From NCBI RefSeq assembly GCF_019219065.1, contig NZ_JAHUWK010000011.1, positions 1 through 64,000 of the forward strand: a DNA stretch of 64,000 nucleotides, read 5' to 3'. Below are positions 9,501 through 17,084 of this stretch, one piece after another; position 1 is the first letter of the stretch, and every line of letters starts with the position of its first letter. Source of the DNA: Duganella sp. sic0402. GTDB taxonomy: Bacteria > Pseudomonadota > Gammaproteobacteria > Burkholderiales > Burkholderiaceae_D. The notes under the pieces are model-generated. The model saw only the letters and a program-made list of their open reading frames with translations. It had not been told where the DNA came from and ran no database searches. The position numbers were made by a program, and so were the translations under genes.

Positions 9501-11312
9501 CGATGGTTAAACACACTGGCCGACAGAAGAGAGGACCAGAAGTACTGGGCAGCACTTGCCGCATCCGAGCTTCTCTTGGTAGCGGACGAGAAGTCCGTTG
9601 CCAAGTTTGCACTGTTCCGAACCGCCAGTTCGGCTGGCGAGCGCAATAAGCTGGCGAACACAAGGAGCTTGCAGTTAGAGCTGTTGCACAAGGGCCTGGG
9701 AGAGCAGTTACAATTGCTGCTAGAGGCCGACGACTACCACTTCATCAACGACCTAGTCGACATGGTGCGGCTCGCCGACGCAAACGGGCTGCGTTCGTTT
9801 CTTCAAAAAGCCGGGCCGGAAGCTCGTGACAAGACGGCCTACATTATCATGCAAGTGATGGCGCATCAGGGCACGAAGAGCGCTGACGAACTTGCACAGA
9901 AGCTATTGCCCTATCTTAGGAGTGAGAAGCAGGAGGTGCGGGGTATCGCTTTCATCGCTCTTGGTCTATGTGCCCCCGAAGTTACTGGGCGAGAACTGCT
10001 TGCAATTAACTGGAAGGCGGATGCAGCTGACCCGTGGGCAGCTCACTACGGCAGCAAGGCGTTGGCTGCGGCCAGCAAGCATCTCGACCTCGCTGACGTG
10101 CTGCCCCTCATCGCGCCCTGGCTGTGGCTGGAGGCAGCTGTGAGCCGGGGTTCAGTTCAAGCTGAACTTGAATTCGTGACTCACCGGCTGGTAGCCGTCC
10201 TGGGCTCCCCTTTACAATCAGATGAGGAGGTGGAGGGCATACTATCGGTCCGCATGCCTAACCCATCGGAAATGGCTCACGTCCAGGTCAGAGAGCCCGA
10301 AGGAGTAACGGGAGACTTGAGGGCGGCCCTCAAACAAGCGATGCGAGACCCTGAAGAGGTGAGCAAGCGCATACGGCAGCTTGCTCAGGACGCGGCGGCG
10401 ACTATCGAAAGGATGCGTCGTCAGGGACACAGCCTGTACCTGCACACTTTCGAGTTCGAGGCCGTGGAGGTTGCCTACAAAGCAGCTCCGGCTGCTTGGG
10501 AGCCGCTCCTACAGGGGGCCGATGCTCAATCGAAGGAGTTCCAACGACGGGTTCAGCTTGCGGAGGGATTGTACTTGTGCCTTTGCGATGTGCTGTTCAT
10601 ACACGCCCCGGCGGAAGGACTGCGGCTTTGGCGTGCCCTATTCCAAAGTTTGAGGGTACGCTTTAATGGACCAGCCAATATTCAAGAGCTGATCCATATT
10701 GCCTTTCGGGCGCCTGATTCTAAAGAGGTTCTAGCTGCACGTGCCGACTTGGCGACCATTCAACACTGCAATACTGACCAAGACATTTTGGAGATGGTCA
10801 TTGCGACGCAGATGCACGGCCGTCAAGCATGGCTCGATGCGCTGATTGCGGAAGACGAAGCTTCAGACCTGCTTTGGAGGAAAAAGCGAGCTATCGTCTT
10901 CAAGGGCTTCAACACATTCCCGACAGTGGACAAGTTGCAGTGGCCTGAGGGTTTGCCTGTGGGCTCAGCAGAAACTCTCGCGCGCAGTGTGCTCGAGTGG
11001 ACCAACAAGGGAGCCCTGGCGAAACACTGGTGGGACAGGTTTCTCGGCGCTACTGATTCGGACAGTGCCTACGCGGCATGGCACGTATTCCTCGGCCTTG
11101 CCGACCGACGTGCGTTGGTGTGGCGCCGATCATGCTCCCTGACGACAACCGAGTTGGACCGCTTGCGCGAGATACATCTGAGGTCCAACGAGGATCTGTA
11201 CCTTAAGACATTGAAAAAGCCAGAAGAAGGAACGGCGAAGTTAGGCGAGAAATTCCTTGGGCTGGACAAACCTGTCAAGTGGCTGATGTTGGACGGGGCG
11301 CTATCGAGGTGA
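6597..11312 (+). CDS. Avs-like STAND NTPase with N-terminal Mrr-type nuclease domain
   Basis: A 1571-residue protein. Residues about 25-150 carry GGDAGTTG (about 54-61) followed by REIRVESKRY (Glu-x-Lys about 70-72) and LEVWILVATKA, the pattern of an Mrr-type PD-(D/E)xK nuclease. A STAND-type P-loop, VTGLEGMGKTW, lies at about 259-269, and FLLLVDGL (about 342-349) is the Walker B strand. From about 560 to the end the sequence is alpha-helical and Leu/Ala-rich, consistent with TPR/HEAT-like sensor repeats. Size and order match antiviral STAND (Avs) proteins, especially the Mrr-bearing Avs4 group, which bind a phage protein, oligomerise and cut DNA. Specificity cannot be read here. A second GxxxxGKT lies at residues 4-11. 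The gene stands alone, downstream of the Gabija-like pair, and has island-like composition. Architecture is well supported; the Avs4 label is inference. Confidence 0.75.
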   Translation: MVTGSVSSGKTTLLSKLRTELENVDDGDVEYLAANLLSKLLDDIGVYVAKTGSQFGGDAGTTGLRRREIRVESKRYKQSTRLSPRMLAGEIVEASHANPHLEVWILVATKAVSETERRLARDEADRRGFPMIVIDWTAPATGAGINALAALCAQWPDVVETHVNKAAADAARGLAAHVGSAVDDLRTNLEMWNIGFENLRKKTVAYLQCVWANSAQAKATLNQDAAGGKAGVHLLKRKDILLELSNWWLAPSDIRSPVAVTGLEGMGKTWVALDWVNQNLVTLPIVLPFPASAFVSNQDFSDTGVRDLIACSLRRITNSHQSLEYWRLRVDRMLERPVTDGASFLLLVDGLNQQPFTPWLALAQTLQGDSLAGKVRLLCTSRRHYFEENMRQFRELVARPAQVRVGGYSPSELEELLRLHGVSSSDLPPGLLSLASTPRLFPLVMRLKDKDAMRSDASVLRLLFEYGKDVHQIRQQGALTDGDWVQWLAGRANEYRELLLMTKASQFTTSIADVAKSLNIASVSREDVARRLSDVVDGRLFERESSITGNQKLVLKEEPTVLGLGIALLDSISGAADTFEGVQTKVLEWLEPVAAIDLAADVLKAALAILSATATPDASSITDVLLVLWMNGQNPMVDFEKDAFAFGEAFPRSMLTVIERSALSSQSSAFHYATQSLRRLPRSRTNDWEIIRSRMLVWASWVTLPNKDKLGDPNHYAQRHHGHLLERISIAEPSMCVVHGEALKLDYSHPGDPAVAIAGILEGHDLSAFMPVIRRAAVREAVRVDYNDRSWEGIRWVLLAACQNASNARDEVAQMAETLLISTPEQGVHPRLRNRAAAYLLRLTGVQKYEERAAEVNETFGQVWNYQRDYLDKPGRSFFHLELRHVGAVLDDTEFNTWQKLDRLSRFLALPDFKLPDELLQAVIKGLHLQTFARINASGQKTVEAYNLERLVSLGARFAPAQLADMAHRWLNTLADRREDQKYWAALAASELLLVADEKSVAKFALFRTASSAGERNKLANTRSLQLELLHKGLGEQLQLLLEADDYHFINDLVDMVRLADANGLRSFLQKAGPEARDKTAYIIMQVMAHQGTKSADELAQKLLPYLRSEKQEVRGIAFIALGLCAPEVTGRELLAINWKADAADPWAAHYGSKALAAASKHLDLADVLPLIAPWLWLEAAVSRGSVQAELEFVTHRLVAVLGSPLQSDEEVEGILSVRMPNPSEMAHVQVREPEGVTGDLRAALKQAMRDPEEVSKRIRQLAQDAAATIERMRRQGHSLYLHTFEFEAVEVAYKAAPAAWEPLLQGADAQSKEFQRRVQLAEGLYLCLCDVLFIHAPAEGLRLWRALFQSLRVRFNGPANIQELIHIAFRAPDSKEVLAARADLATIQHCNTDQDILEMVIATQMHGRQAWLDALIAEDEASDLLWRKKRAIVFKGFNTFPTVDKLQWPEGLPVGSAETLARSVLEWTNKGALAKHWWDRFLGATDSDSAYAAWHVFLGLADRRALVWRRSCSLTTTELDRLREIHLRSNEDLYLKTLKKPEEGTAKLGEKFLGLDKPVKWLMLDGALSR

Positions 11313-11361
11313 ACGTTCTAAGCGGCGGTCAGTTAGTCTAGCCAAGTGATTTGACATTCAT

Positions 11362-11485
11362 TTTTCGACTTTATTTGTCGGGTCATGCGCGTAAGTTGAA
11401 GCACGGCCCGGCTTTTTTTCGACTTTAGCACCTTTTGGGATACTGGATTTTCAGTGCTACGCCCTTGAGGCTATTTTCGACTTTA
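11362..11485 (-). repeat. Three direct repeats resembling a Tn7-like transposon end
   Basis: TTTTCGACTTTA occurs identically at 11362-11373, 11416-11427 and 11474-11485, with start-to-start spacing of 54 and 58 bases. Read on the minus strand, copy 1 is GACAAATAAAGTCGAAAA, close to the Tn7 TnsB-binding repeat, which contains GACAATAAAGTC. Three spaced same-direction repeats over about 130 bases is the layout of a Tn7 left end. The polarity would place the element to the left, over the defence genes. No transposase gene and no clear TGT/ACA terminus are visible here, so this is a possible remnant. Confidence 0.45.
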
Positions 11486-11511
11486 TTTACGCGGATTACT
11501 TATATAATAAT

Positions 11512-11530
11512 GAGAACAATAATCATTCTC
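11512..11530. promoter_or_regulatory. Putative Fur box upstream of siderophore receptor
   Basis: GAGAACAATAATCATTCTC matches 15 of the 19 positions of the consensus GATAATGATAATCATTATC. It lies 41 bases upstream of the receptor ATG and overlaps an AT-rich stretch (TTATATAATAATG) that could be the -10 region. Iron-dependent repression is the expected effect. Confidence 0.7.
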
Positions 11531-11571
11531 ACGTGAGTTGCTGATTCACTAACAATATAGGAAGCCCGCCC

Positions 11572-13692
11572 ATGTCGTACTCCCCGTTTCAACCGCGCCG
11601 CCTGCTACTGGCGGCATTGCTGGCCGAACTGACCGTCGGCGTCGTCGCTCCAGCGCTGGCGCAGACCGGCGCCGCCGCATCCGCCGATACCGACACCGCC
11701 GTATTGCCCCAGGTGGTCGTCACCGGCCAGGGGGAAACGGCGACCAGCGCAGTCGCCGGTTATCTGGCCAAGCGTAGCGCTACCGCCACCAAGACCGATA
11801 CCAAGCTGTCGGAGACGCCGCAGGCGGTCACGGTGGTCACGCGCGACCAGATCATCGACCAGGGCGCAGGCAACCTGCAAGACGCGCTCAACTACGCGGC
11901 CGGCGTGCGTTCGGATGCATACGGCATCGACTCACGCAGCGATGGCATGCTGGTGCGCGGCGTCTCGCCCGACGAATACCTGGACGGCGTGCGCAAGTCG
12001 ATGAGCTACTACACCAGTACCGCCCGCACCGATCCGTACACCCTTGAGCGCATCGAGGTACTGCGCGGCGCAGCTGCCATGCTGTATGGCCAGGGCGGCA
12101 CCGGCGGTGTGGTCAACATGGTCAGCAAGCGTCCGCAGGCCGAGGCGCAGAACGAAATCGGTGTGCAGTATGGCAGCTACCAGCGCAAGCAGGTGCAGGC
12201 CGACTTCACCGGCCCGCTGACTGCGGACGGCAAGTGGCTGTACCGTCTGGTAGCGGTCAAGCGCGACGCCAATACCCAGGTCGACTATGTGCAGGACGAC
12301 CACGCGCTGGTAGCGCCGTCGCTGACGTGGAAACCCAACGCCGACACCACGCTGACGCTGCAAGCCCTGTGGCAGGACGACAAAACCAGCTCGACCTCGC
12401 AGTTCTTCCCATGGTCGGGCGTGTTGACCAACAACCCAAATGGCAAAATCCCGGCCAGCCGCTTTATCGGCGAGCCTGGCTTCGACCGCTACAACACCAA
12501 ACGCAAAACCATAGGCTGGACGTTTGAGACAGCCTTGAACAGCGACTGGAAATTGCGTCAAAACACGCGCTATTCGTACAACAAGAACGACTACCGCTCG
12601 ATTTACGCCGACTCGTTCTCGCTGCCGGGCGGTTATAACGCCGACCCGGTCAACCAGCGCGTTGTAGACCGCTACGCCTCCGCGTCGCTGGCGCAGACCA
12701 AGGTGTTCGGTATCGACCAGACGCTGGAAGGCAATTTCGTCACTGGCACGCTGAAGCACAAAATCCTGCTTGGCGTGGACTATCTGCATTACAAGCAGAC
12801 CGGCTCGGCGGGTTATCCTGCGGCGACCCCGATTGACGTCTACAACCCGGTCTATACCGGCTTCACGTTCAATGATCTGTCACTGCTGGCGGCCAATACC
12901 CAGAAGCAGACCGGCCTCTACGTGCAGGATCAGATCAGCCTGACGTCGAAACTGCTGCTGACAGTCGGTCTGCGCCACGATAAGGCACGCAACGAAACCG
13001 AAGGTGCGGACACCCAGAAGTCGAGCGCCACTACCAAGCGCGCAGGGCTGATGTATCTGTCCGACAGCGGCGTGTCGCCGTATGTCAGCTACAGTGAATC
13101 GTTCACGCCGGTGGCCAACAGCGCCCAGGGCCAGGTATTCAAGCCGCTGCGCGGCGAGCAATGGGAGGCGGGCGTCAAGTACGAGCCGGTCGGCAGCAGC
13201 TTGTCCCTGAACGCCGCTGCGTATCACTGGAAAGAGAAGAATCAGCTGTTCGCGGTCACGCCGGTGCTGTCGGTGCAGTTGGGTAAGACCGAAGCCCGAG
13301 GTGTGGAACTGGAAGCACGCGGTCAGGTCGTCAAAGGACTGGAGCTGATTGCCCAGTACAACTACATCGATCTCGACAAGCAGCTGAACGGCGTGCCGTC
13401 GCAACAAACCTCGCTGTGGACGAAGTACAACTTTGCCGCAGCCGGCGTGACCGGGCTGTCGGTCGGTGGCGGCGTGCGCCACATGAATTCCTTCCGTGAC
13501 GGCAGCGCACCAACCACGCCGGACGTGACCCTGGTGGACGCCTTGTTCGCGTGGGACAGCCCGAGCTGGCGTGTGGCGCTCAATATCAACAACCTGAGCA
13601 ACAAGACTTATGTCGCTACCTGTCTGGGCCGGGGTGACTGCTGGTTTGGCGCAAAGCGCAATGCGGTCTTGTCGGCCACCTACCGCTGGTAA
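11572..13692 (+). CDS. TonB-dependent siderophore receptor
   Basis: This 706-residue outer-membrane receptor imports a ferric siderophore with energy from TonB. A signal peptide is visible (basic PRRLLLAALL start, cleavage after PALAQ, about residue 31). A TonB-box-like segment LPQVVVTG follows, then the plug domain with SETPQAVTVVTRDQI, VRGVSPDEYLDG and VEVLRGAAAMLYGQGG (about 70-185), then a beta-barrel ending in the aromatic TYRW typical of BamA recognition. The motifs fit the TIGR01783 siderophore-receptor group. The substrate cannot be read from sequence; a hydroxamate-type ligand is only a guess. A Fur-box-like site lies just upstream. It is the first chromosomal-style gene after the island. 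Confidence 0.9.
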   Translation: MSYSPFQPRRLLLAALLAELTVGVVAPALAQTGAAASADTDTAVLPQVVVTGQGETATSAVAGYLAKRSATATKTDTKLSETPQAVTVVTRDQIIDQGAGNLQDALNYAAGVRSDAYGIDSRSDGMLVRGVSPDEYLDGVRKSMSYYTSTARTDPYTLERIEVLRGAAAMLYGQGGTGGVVNMVSKRPQAEAQNEIGVQYGSYQRKQVQADFTGPLTADGKWLYRLVAVKRDANTQVDYVQDDHALVAPSLTWKPNADTTLTLQALWQDDKTSSTSQFFPWSGVLTNNPNGKIPASRFIGEPGFDRYNTKRKTIGWTFETALNSDWKLRQNTRYSYNKNDYRSIYADSFSLPGGYNADPVNQRVVDRYASASLAQTKVFGIDQTLEGNFVTGTLKHKILLGVDYLHYKQTGSAGYPAATPIDVYNPVYTGFTFNDLSLLAANTQKQTGLYVQDQISLTSKLLLTVGLRHDKARNETEGADTQKSSATTKRAGLMYLSDSGVSPYVSYSESFTPVANSAQGQVFKPLRGEQWEAGVKYEPVGSSLSLNAAAYHWKEKNQLFAVTPVLSVQLGKTEARGVELEARGQVVKGLELIAQYNYIDLDKQLNGVPSQQTSLWTKYNFAAAGVTGLSVGGGVRHMNSFRDGSAPTTPDVTLVDALFAWDSPSWRVALNINNLSNKTYVATCLGRGDCWFGAKRNAVLSATYRW

Positions 13693-13768
13693 GCATGGCT
13701 GCGGCGCCTGATGGACTCACTGGGGCTATCAGGCGCCATCAACCGCAAGGTATAGCGCGAATTCAGAT

Positions 13769-13787
13769 GCAAATGATTCTCATTTGA
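13769..13787. promoter_or_regulatory. Putative Fur box upstream of heme-type receptor
   Basis: The segment contains the inverted repeat AAATGA-TTC-TCATTT and matches about 12 of 19 consensus Fur positions, with a perfect palindromic core. It lies about 80 bases before the receptor start, next to a TTTGATATATC stretch that may be a -10 region. Confidence 0.55.
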
Positions 13788-13868
13788 TATATCATGCTTT
13801 GCCAGCCAGAAATCCCTACAACCACAATGAAGGAGGTATCCAGCCAATAACAAGTACGAAAAGATGAT

Positions 13869-16175
13869 ATGACTGGATACGCTATACGGGGCTCGATCCC
13901 CCGCACTACACTGGCCTGCGCAATTTCCACCATGTTCCTGGCATCGGCCTTTGCCCAGGAAAACGCCAACGGCCCCATCACGCAAATACTGCCGCAGGTC
14001 GACGTGACCGAGCAGGCGGAGCCGGGCACCAGCACCACCATCAGTGGCGACGCACTGGATCGCGCCAATAATATGAAGGATGTGATCCGCAGCCAGCCGC
14101 TGGTTTCCGCGCCGGGCACGTCCGCCGGCACCACCCGCAACCGCAGCAGCTTTGACCGTTCCGGCACGACCGGCTATAACATACGCGGCATCGAAGGCAA
14201 TCGCGTCGGCATGGATGTCGACGGCGTGGAAATGCCGGACGCCACGACCCGCCCTTACGTGAGCCGGGTTGGCGCCAATACCTTTGGCGTGGGGCGCGAC
14301 TTCCTCGATCCGGAAATGTTTTCCTCGATTAATATCCTGTCCGGCACCACCTCGGCCAGGCGCTCGGCCGGTGGCATAGGCGGCGCGGTCAGTTTCAAGA
14401 CCAAGGCTGCGGACGACTATCTGCGCGGCGGCAAAACCGCTTATTTCGGCGGCAAACTGGGCTACGACTCGGTCGACCGTTCGTGGAACGAGAGCGTGAC
14501 GGCGGCAGGCAAGAGCGGCAGCCTGGATGGACTGGTCAGCTATTCGCGCCGCGATGGCCATACCACGCGCAACAACAGCGATGTGGTCGACAGCATGCCT
14601 GACGACTGGCATTCGGATGCGCTGCTGCTCAAGGGCGGATTGCGTATCGATGCCGCCAACCGGCTGGAACTGTCTGCCGATTTGTATCGCCGCAAGAACG
14701 ACACCTTTTTCTACGGCTGGGACACCAACAGCACGGCCATTACCGAGAACTCGCAGCAGCAGAGCGACACCAGCCGCAACACGCTGCAGTTGACGCATCA
14801 ATGGACGCCGAATCACGGCTGGCTCGATCAGGCTGACACGCGCCTGTATTTCCAGAGCACCGATACCGAAGACACCACCGATACCACCACACTGGCCAGC
14901 AACGCCAAGGTGCGCAATGTTTCCGAGAACAAGACCCGGACCTGGGGTTTGTCGAGCGTGGCCAACAAGCGTCTGGACCGGCATTACATCAGCTACGGCG
15001 TCAACGCTTCCTCGCAGGATGCCGAGCGGCGCTGGAATGTGGCCGGCTACATGAAGCCGCAGCCCGATACCACCACCGAGCGTGCGGGCTTGTTTGTGCA
15101 GGATGACATCAGCTTCGACGTCGGCGGTCATCGCCTGGTGGTGATACCGGCGCTGCGCGCGGACTACGTCAAGATCAAGATGCGTAACCTGGAAAACTTT
15201 GCTGCGGCCCCGCTGACGCCAGCCGATGTGGAAAAACTCTACGGCAGCCCGAGCAATGTCATCTGGAGTCCGAGTCTGGGCCTGAGCTATGACCTGACGC
15301 CCACCATGCTGGCGTATGCGCAGTACAAGCGCAGCGGACGCGCGCCAACGGCCGGCGAAATTTTCGGCTCGTGGAATATGAACAGCAACTACGTCGTCAG
15401 CAATCAGTACGCGTTGGTCGGCAACCAAAACCTGAAAGAAGAAACCAGCGATGCAGTTGAAGTCGGCCTCAAAGGCAAGCCTGCTGCGGGCGTGAGCTTG
15501 AACACATCGATGTTCTACACCAAGTACAAAGACTTCATCGCCTACACACGCTATACCCGCGCGCAGTTCCCGACGCTGTTCCCGAATGTGCCGGCGCACA
15601 TCGGCACCATCTATCAAGCCGAGAACCGCGACGACGCCAGGATTTACGGCTTCGAACTCAGCGCACGGCTGGAGCACGGGCAATGGAGCCCTGACGCCAA
15701 AGGCTTCTACTCGACCTGGGCGATGGGTCTGAGTCGCGGCACTGCCAAATCCCGGTACGCCGGCGACAAGCAGATCGCGCTGGATTCCGTGTTGCCGCGC
15801 AAAGCCATCATTGGCGCTGGCTACGATGCGCCACTGAAAGCGTGGGGTGCGAATCTCACCGGCACCTTCGTTGCGGACAAGCAGGCGGTGGCGACCAATC
15901 GCGATGCCTACAATAACTCGGGACCGGCACTGGCCGATTCCACCACACAGCTGTTCCGCGTGCCGGGTTATTCCTCGTTCGATCTGACCGCTTACTGGCA
16001 GATCAACAAGAACATGCGTCTGGATGCCGGCATCTACAACCTTGGCGATAAGCGCTACTGGGAGTATTCCAGCGCGCGCAGCCTGCAACCTGCTGTCGCG
16101 CGTGACCGGCGCGATATCGAACTGCTGACCGAACCAGGCCGCACCGCGTCGCTGTCATTGAACCTGGCGTTCTAA
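13869..16175 (+). CDS. TonB-dependent heme/hemoglobin-type receptor
   Basis: A 768-residue outer-membrane receptor. A signal-peptide-like N-terminus ends near ASAFAQ (about residue 30), followed by the TonB-box-like ILPQVDVTEQ. The plug contains YNIRGIEGNRVGMDVDGVEM and SGTTSARRSAGGIGGAVSF, the hallmark of the hemoglobin/transferrin/lactoferrin receptor group (TIGR01786, HasR/HmuR-like). The barrel ends in LSLNLAF with terminal Phe. The group takes up heme or iron from host-type proteins; the exact ligand is unknown. ATG 13869 lacks a close ribosome binding site, while a perfect AAGGAGGT lies 31 bases upstream inside a seven-codon leader frame. A strong terminator follows the gene. A Fur-like site lies upstream. 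Confidence 0.85.
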   Translation: MTGYAIRGSIPRTTLACAISTMFLASAFAQENANGPITQILPQVDVTEQAEPGTSTTISGDALDRANNMKDVIRSQPLVSAPGTSAGTTRNRSSFDRSGTTGYNIRGIEGNRVGMDVDGVEMPDATTRPYVSRVGANTFGVGRDFLDPEMFSSINILSGTTSARRSAGGIGGAVSFKTKAADDYLRGGKTAYFGGKLGYDSVDRSWNESVTAAGKSGSLDGLVSYSRRDGHTTRNNSDVVDSMPDDWHSDALLLKGGLRIDAANRLELSADLYRRKNDTFFYGWDTNSTAITENSQQQSDTSRNTLQLTHQWTPNHGWLDQADTRLYFQSTDTEDTTDTTTLASNAKVRNVSENKTRTWGLSSVANKRLDRHYISYGVNASSQDAERRWNVAGYMKPQPDTTTERAGLFVQDDISFDVGGHRLVVIPALRADYVKIKMRNLENFAAAPLTPADVEKLYGSPSNVIWSPSLGLSYDLTPTMLAYAQYKRSGRAPTAGEIFGSWNMNSNYVVSNQYALVGNQNLKEETSDAVEVGLKGKPAAGVSLNTSMFYTKYKDFIAYTRYTRAQFPTLFPNVPAHIGTIYQAENRDDARIYGFELSARLEHGQWSPDAKGFYSTWAMGLSRGTAKSRYAGDKQIALDSVLPRKAIIGAGYDAPLKAWGANLTGTFVADKQAVATNRDAYNNSGPALADSTTQLFRVPGYSSFDLTAYWQINKNMRLDAGIYNLGDKRYWEYSSARSLQPAVARDRRDIELLTEPGRTASLSLNLAF

Positions 16176-16183
16176 GTTGTCCC

Positions 16184-16214
16184 GCCGGCCTTTGCGAAGG
16201 CCGGCAGTTTTTTT
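16184..16214 (+). terminator. Rho-independent terminator
   Basis: GCCGGCCTT (16184-16192), loop TGCG, and AAGGCCGGC (16197-16205) form a perfect 9-bp stem, followed by AG and seven T residues. It closes the heme-type receptor transcript only 27 bases before the next ATG. Confidence 0.9.
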
Positions 16215-16240
16215 AATCGAGGATAGAGGGAGAAAAATCC

Positions 16241-17053
16241 ATGAAGCGTTCGTATCTGCTGCGCACACTTATCGCCACATCATGCCTGACGGTGCTAAGC
16301 ACGCTGACCGCGCAGGCCCATACGCCATTCCTGATGCCGAACAGCTTTGATGTTCAGCCCAAGGAGATGATCGGCGTCGATGCCGGCTTTACCGAGAAGT
16401 TCTTTGTGTCGGACGTCGCGTTTGGCGATACAGCGTTTGTGATCGTCACGCCGGAAGGCGCGCGCATTCCATTCGGCGATATCCACCAGTTCAAGCAACG
16501 CACGGTGGCCGAACAAAAACTGCCCGATGAGAAGGGCACCTACCGGCTCAGCACCGGTCCACGGCTGGGCGCGGTGTTCCGCACCTGGGAGCGCAACGGC
16601 AAAACCGAATCCGCGCGTGATCCGAAGCAGGAGATCCCGGCCGATGCCAAATTGCTGAGCCACTACCAGTCGCTGTCGATTTCCGAAGCTTACGTCACCG
16701 CCGGCAAGCCGTCGGTGAAGGCGCTGGCGCCGGTGGGCAAGGGCCTGGAAATCGTCGCCGTCACGCATCCGAGCGACCTGTTCGTCAACGAGAAATTCGA
16801 CTTCATCGTGCAATACAACGGCAAGCCTTTGCCGAACCAGAAGGTCAGCGTATACCGCTCGCCGATGGACCTGGCCAGCCAGAGCACGGTGCAGAACCTG
16901 TCCACCGACGGCGATGGCAAAATCGCTTTGCCGTTGACGAAATCCGGCATCTACCTGGCGCTGGTTCGCTATCAGGCGGCCGCACCAGCCGGCGCAGCCG
17001 CACCCATGTACGGGCATAACTACACCTTGACCTTCCGCGTGCTGGATCAGTGA
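16241..17053 (+). CDS. DUF4198 periplasmic protein
   Basis: A 270-residue exported protein with a clear signal peptide (KRSYLLRTLIA start, cleavage after AQA before HTPFLMP). The N-terminal His-rich start, beta-rich body and late Ig-like segment (VNEKFDFIVQYNGKPL, then DGDGKIALPL) fit DUF4198. Members of this family often lie beside metal transporters and TonB receptors and are thought to bind metal in the periplasm. Position behind the heme-type receptor suggests a role in iron or metal uptake. A terminator separates the two, so it is probably read by leakage or from its own promoter. AGAGGGAG at 16225-16232 is its ribosome binding site. The function is inference. Confidence 0.8.
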   Translation: MKRSYLLRTLIATSCLTVLSTLTAQAHTPFLMPNSFDVQPKEMIGVDAGFTEKFFVSDVAFGDTAFVIVTPEGARIPFGDIHQFKQRTVAEQKLPDEKGTYRLSTGPRLGAVFRTWERNGKTESARDPKQEIPADAKLLSHYQSLSISEAYVTAGKPSVKALAPVGKGLEIVAVTHPSDLFVNEKFDFIVQYNGKPLPNQKVSVYRSPMDLASQSTVQNLSTDGDGKIALPLTKSGIYLALVRYQAAAPAGAAAPMYGHNYTLTFRVLDQ

Positions 17054-17084
17054 TCCAGCTGACGCAGCAACGTCAGCGGCCCGG

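Larger units (their letters stand above)
11313..11571. other. Island-chromosome junction and receptor promoter region
   Basis: About 260 bases between the STAND gene and the first TonB receptor. They contain three copies of TTTTCGACTTTA (11362, 11416, 11474) and then a Fur-box-like sequence. GC content and codon style change across this segment, so it is the likely right boundary of the island. Confidence 0.5.

Noticed and set aside
11932..12789. Minus-strand frame opposite the first siderophore receptor
   Set aside because: It lies wholly within a well-supported receptor and has no recognisable domain.
13680..16088. 802-codon minus-strand frame opposite the heme-type receptor
   Set aside because: The plus-strand frame has a signal peptide, plug motifs and a barrel end; the opposite frame is low-complexity and shows no family.
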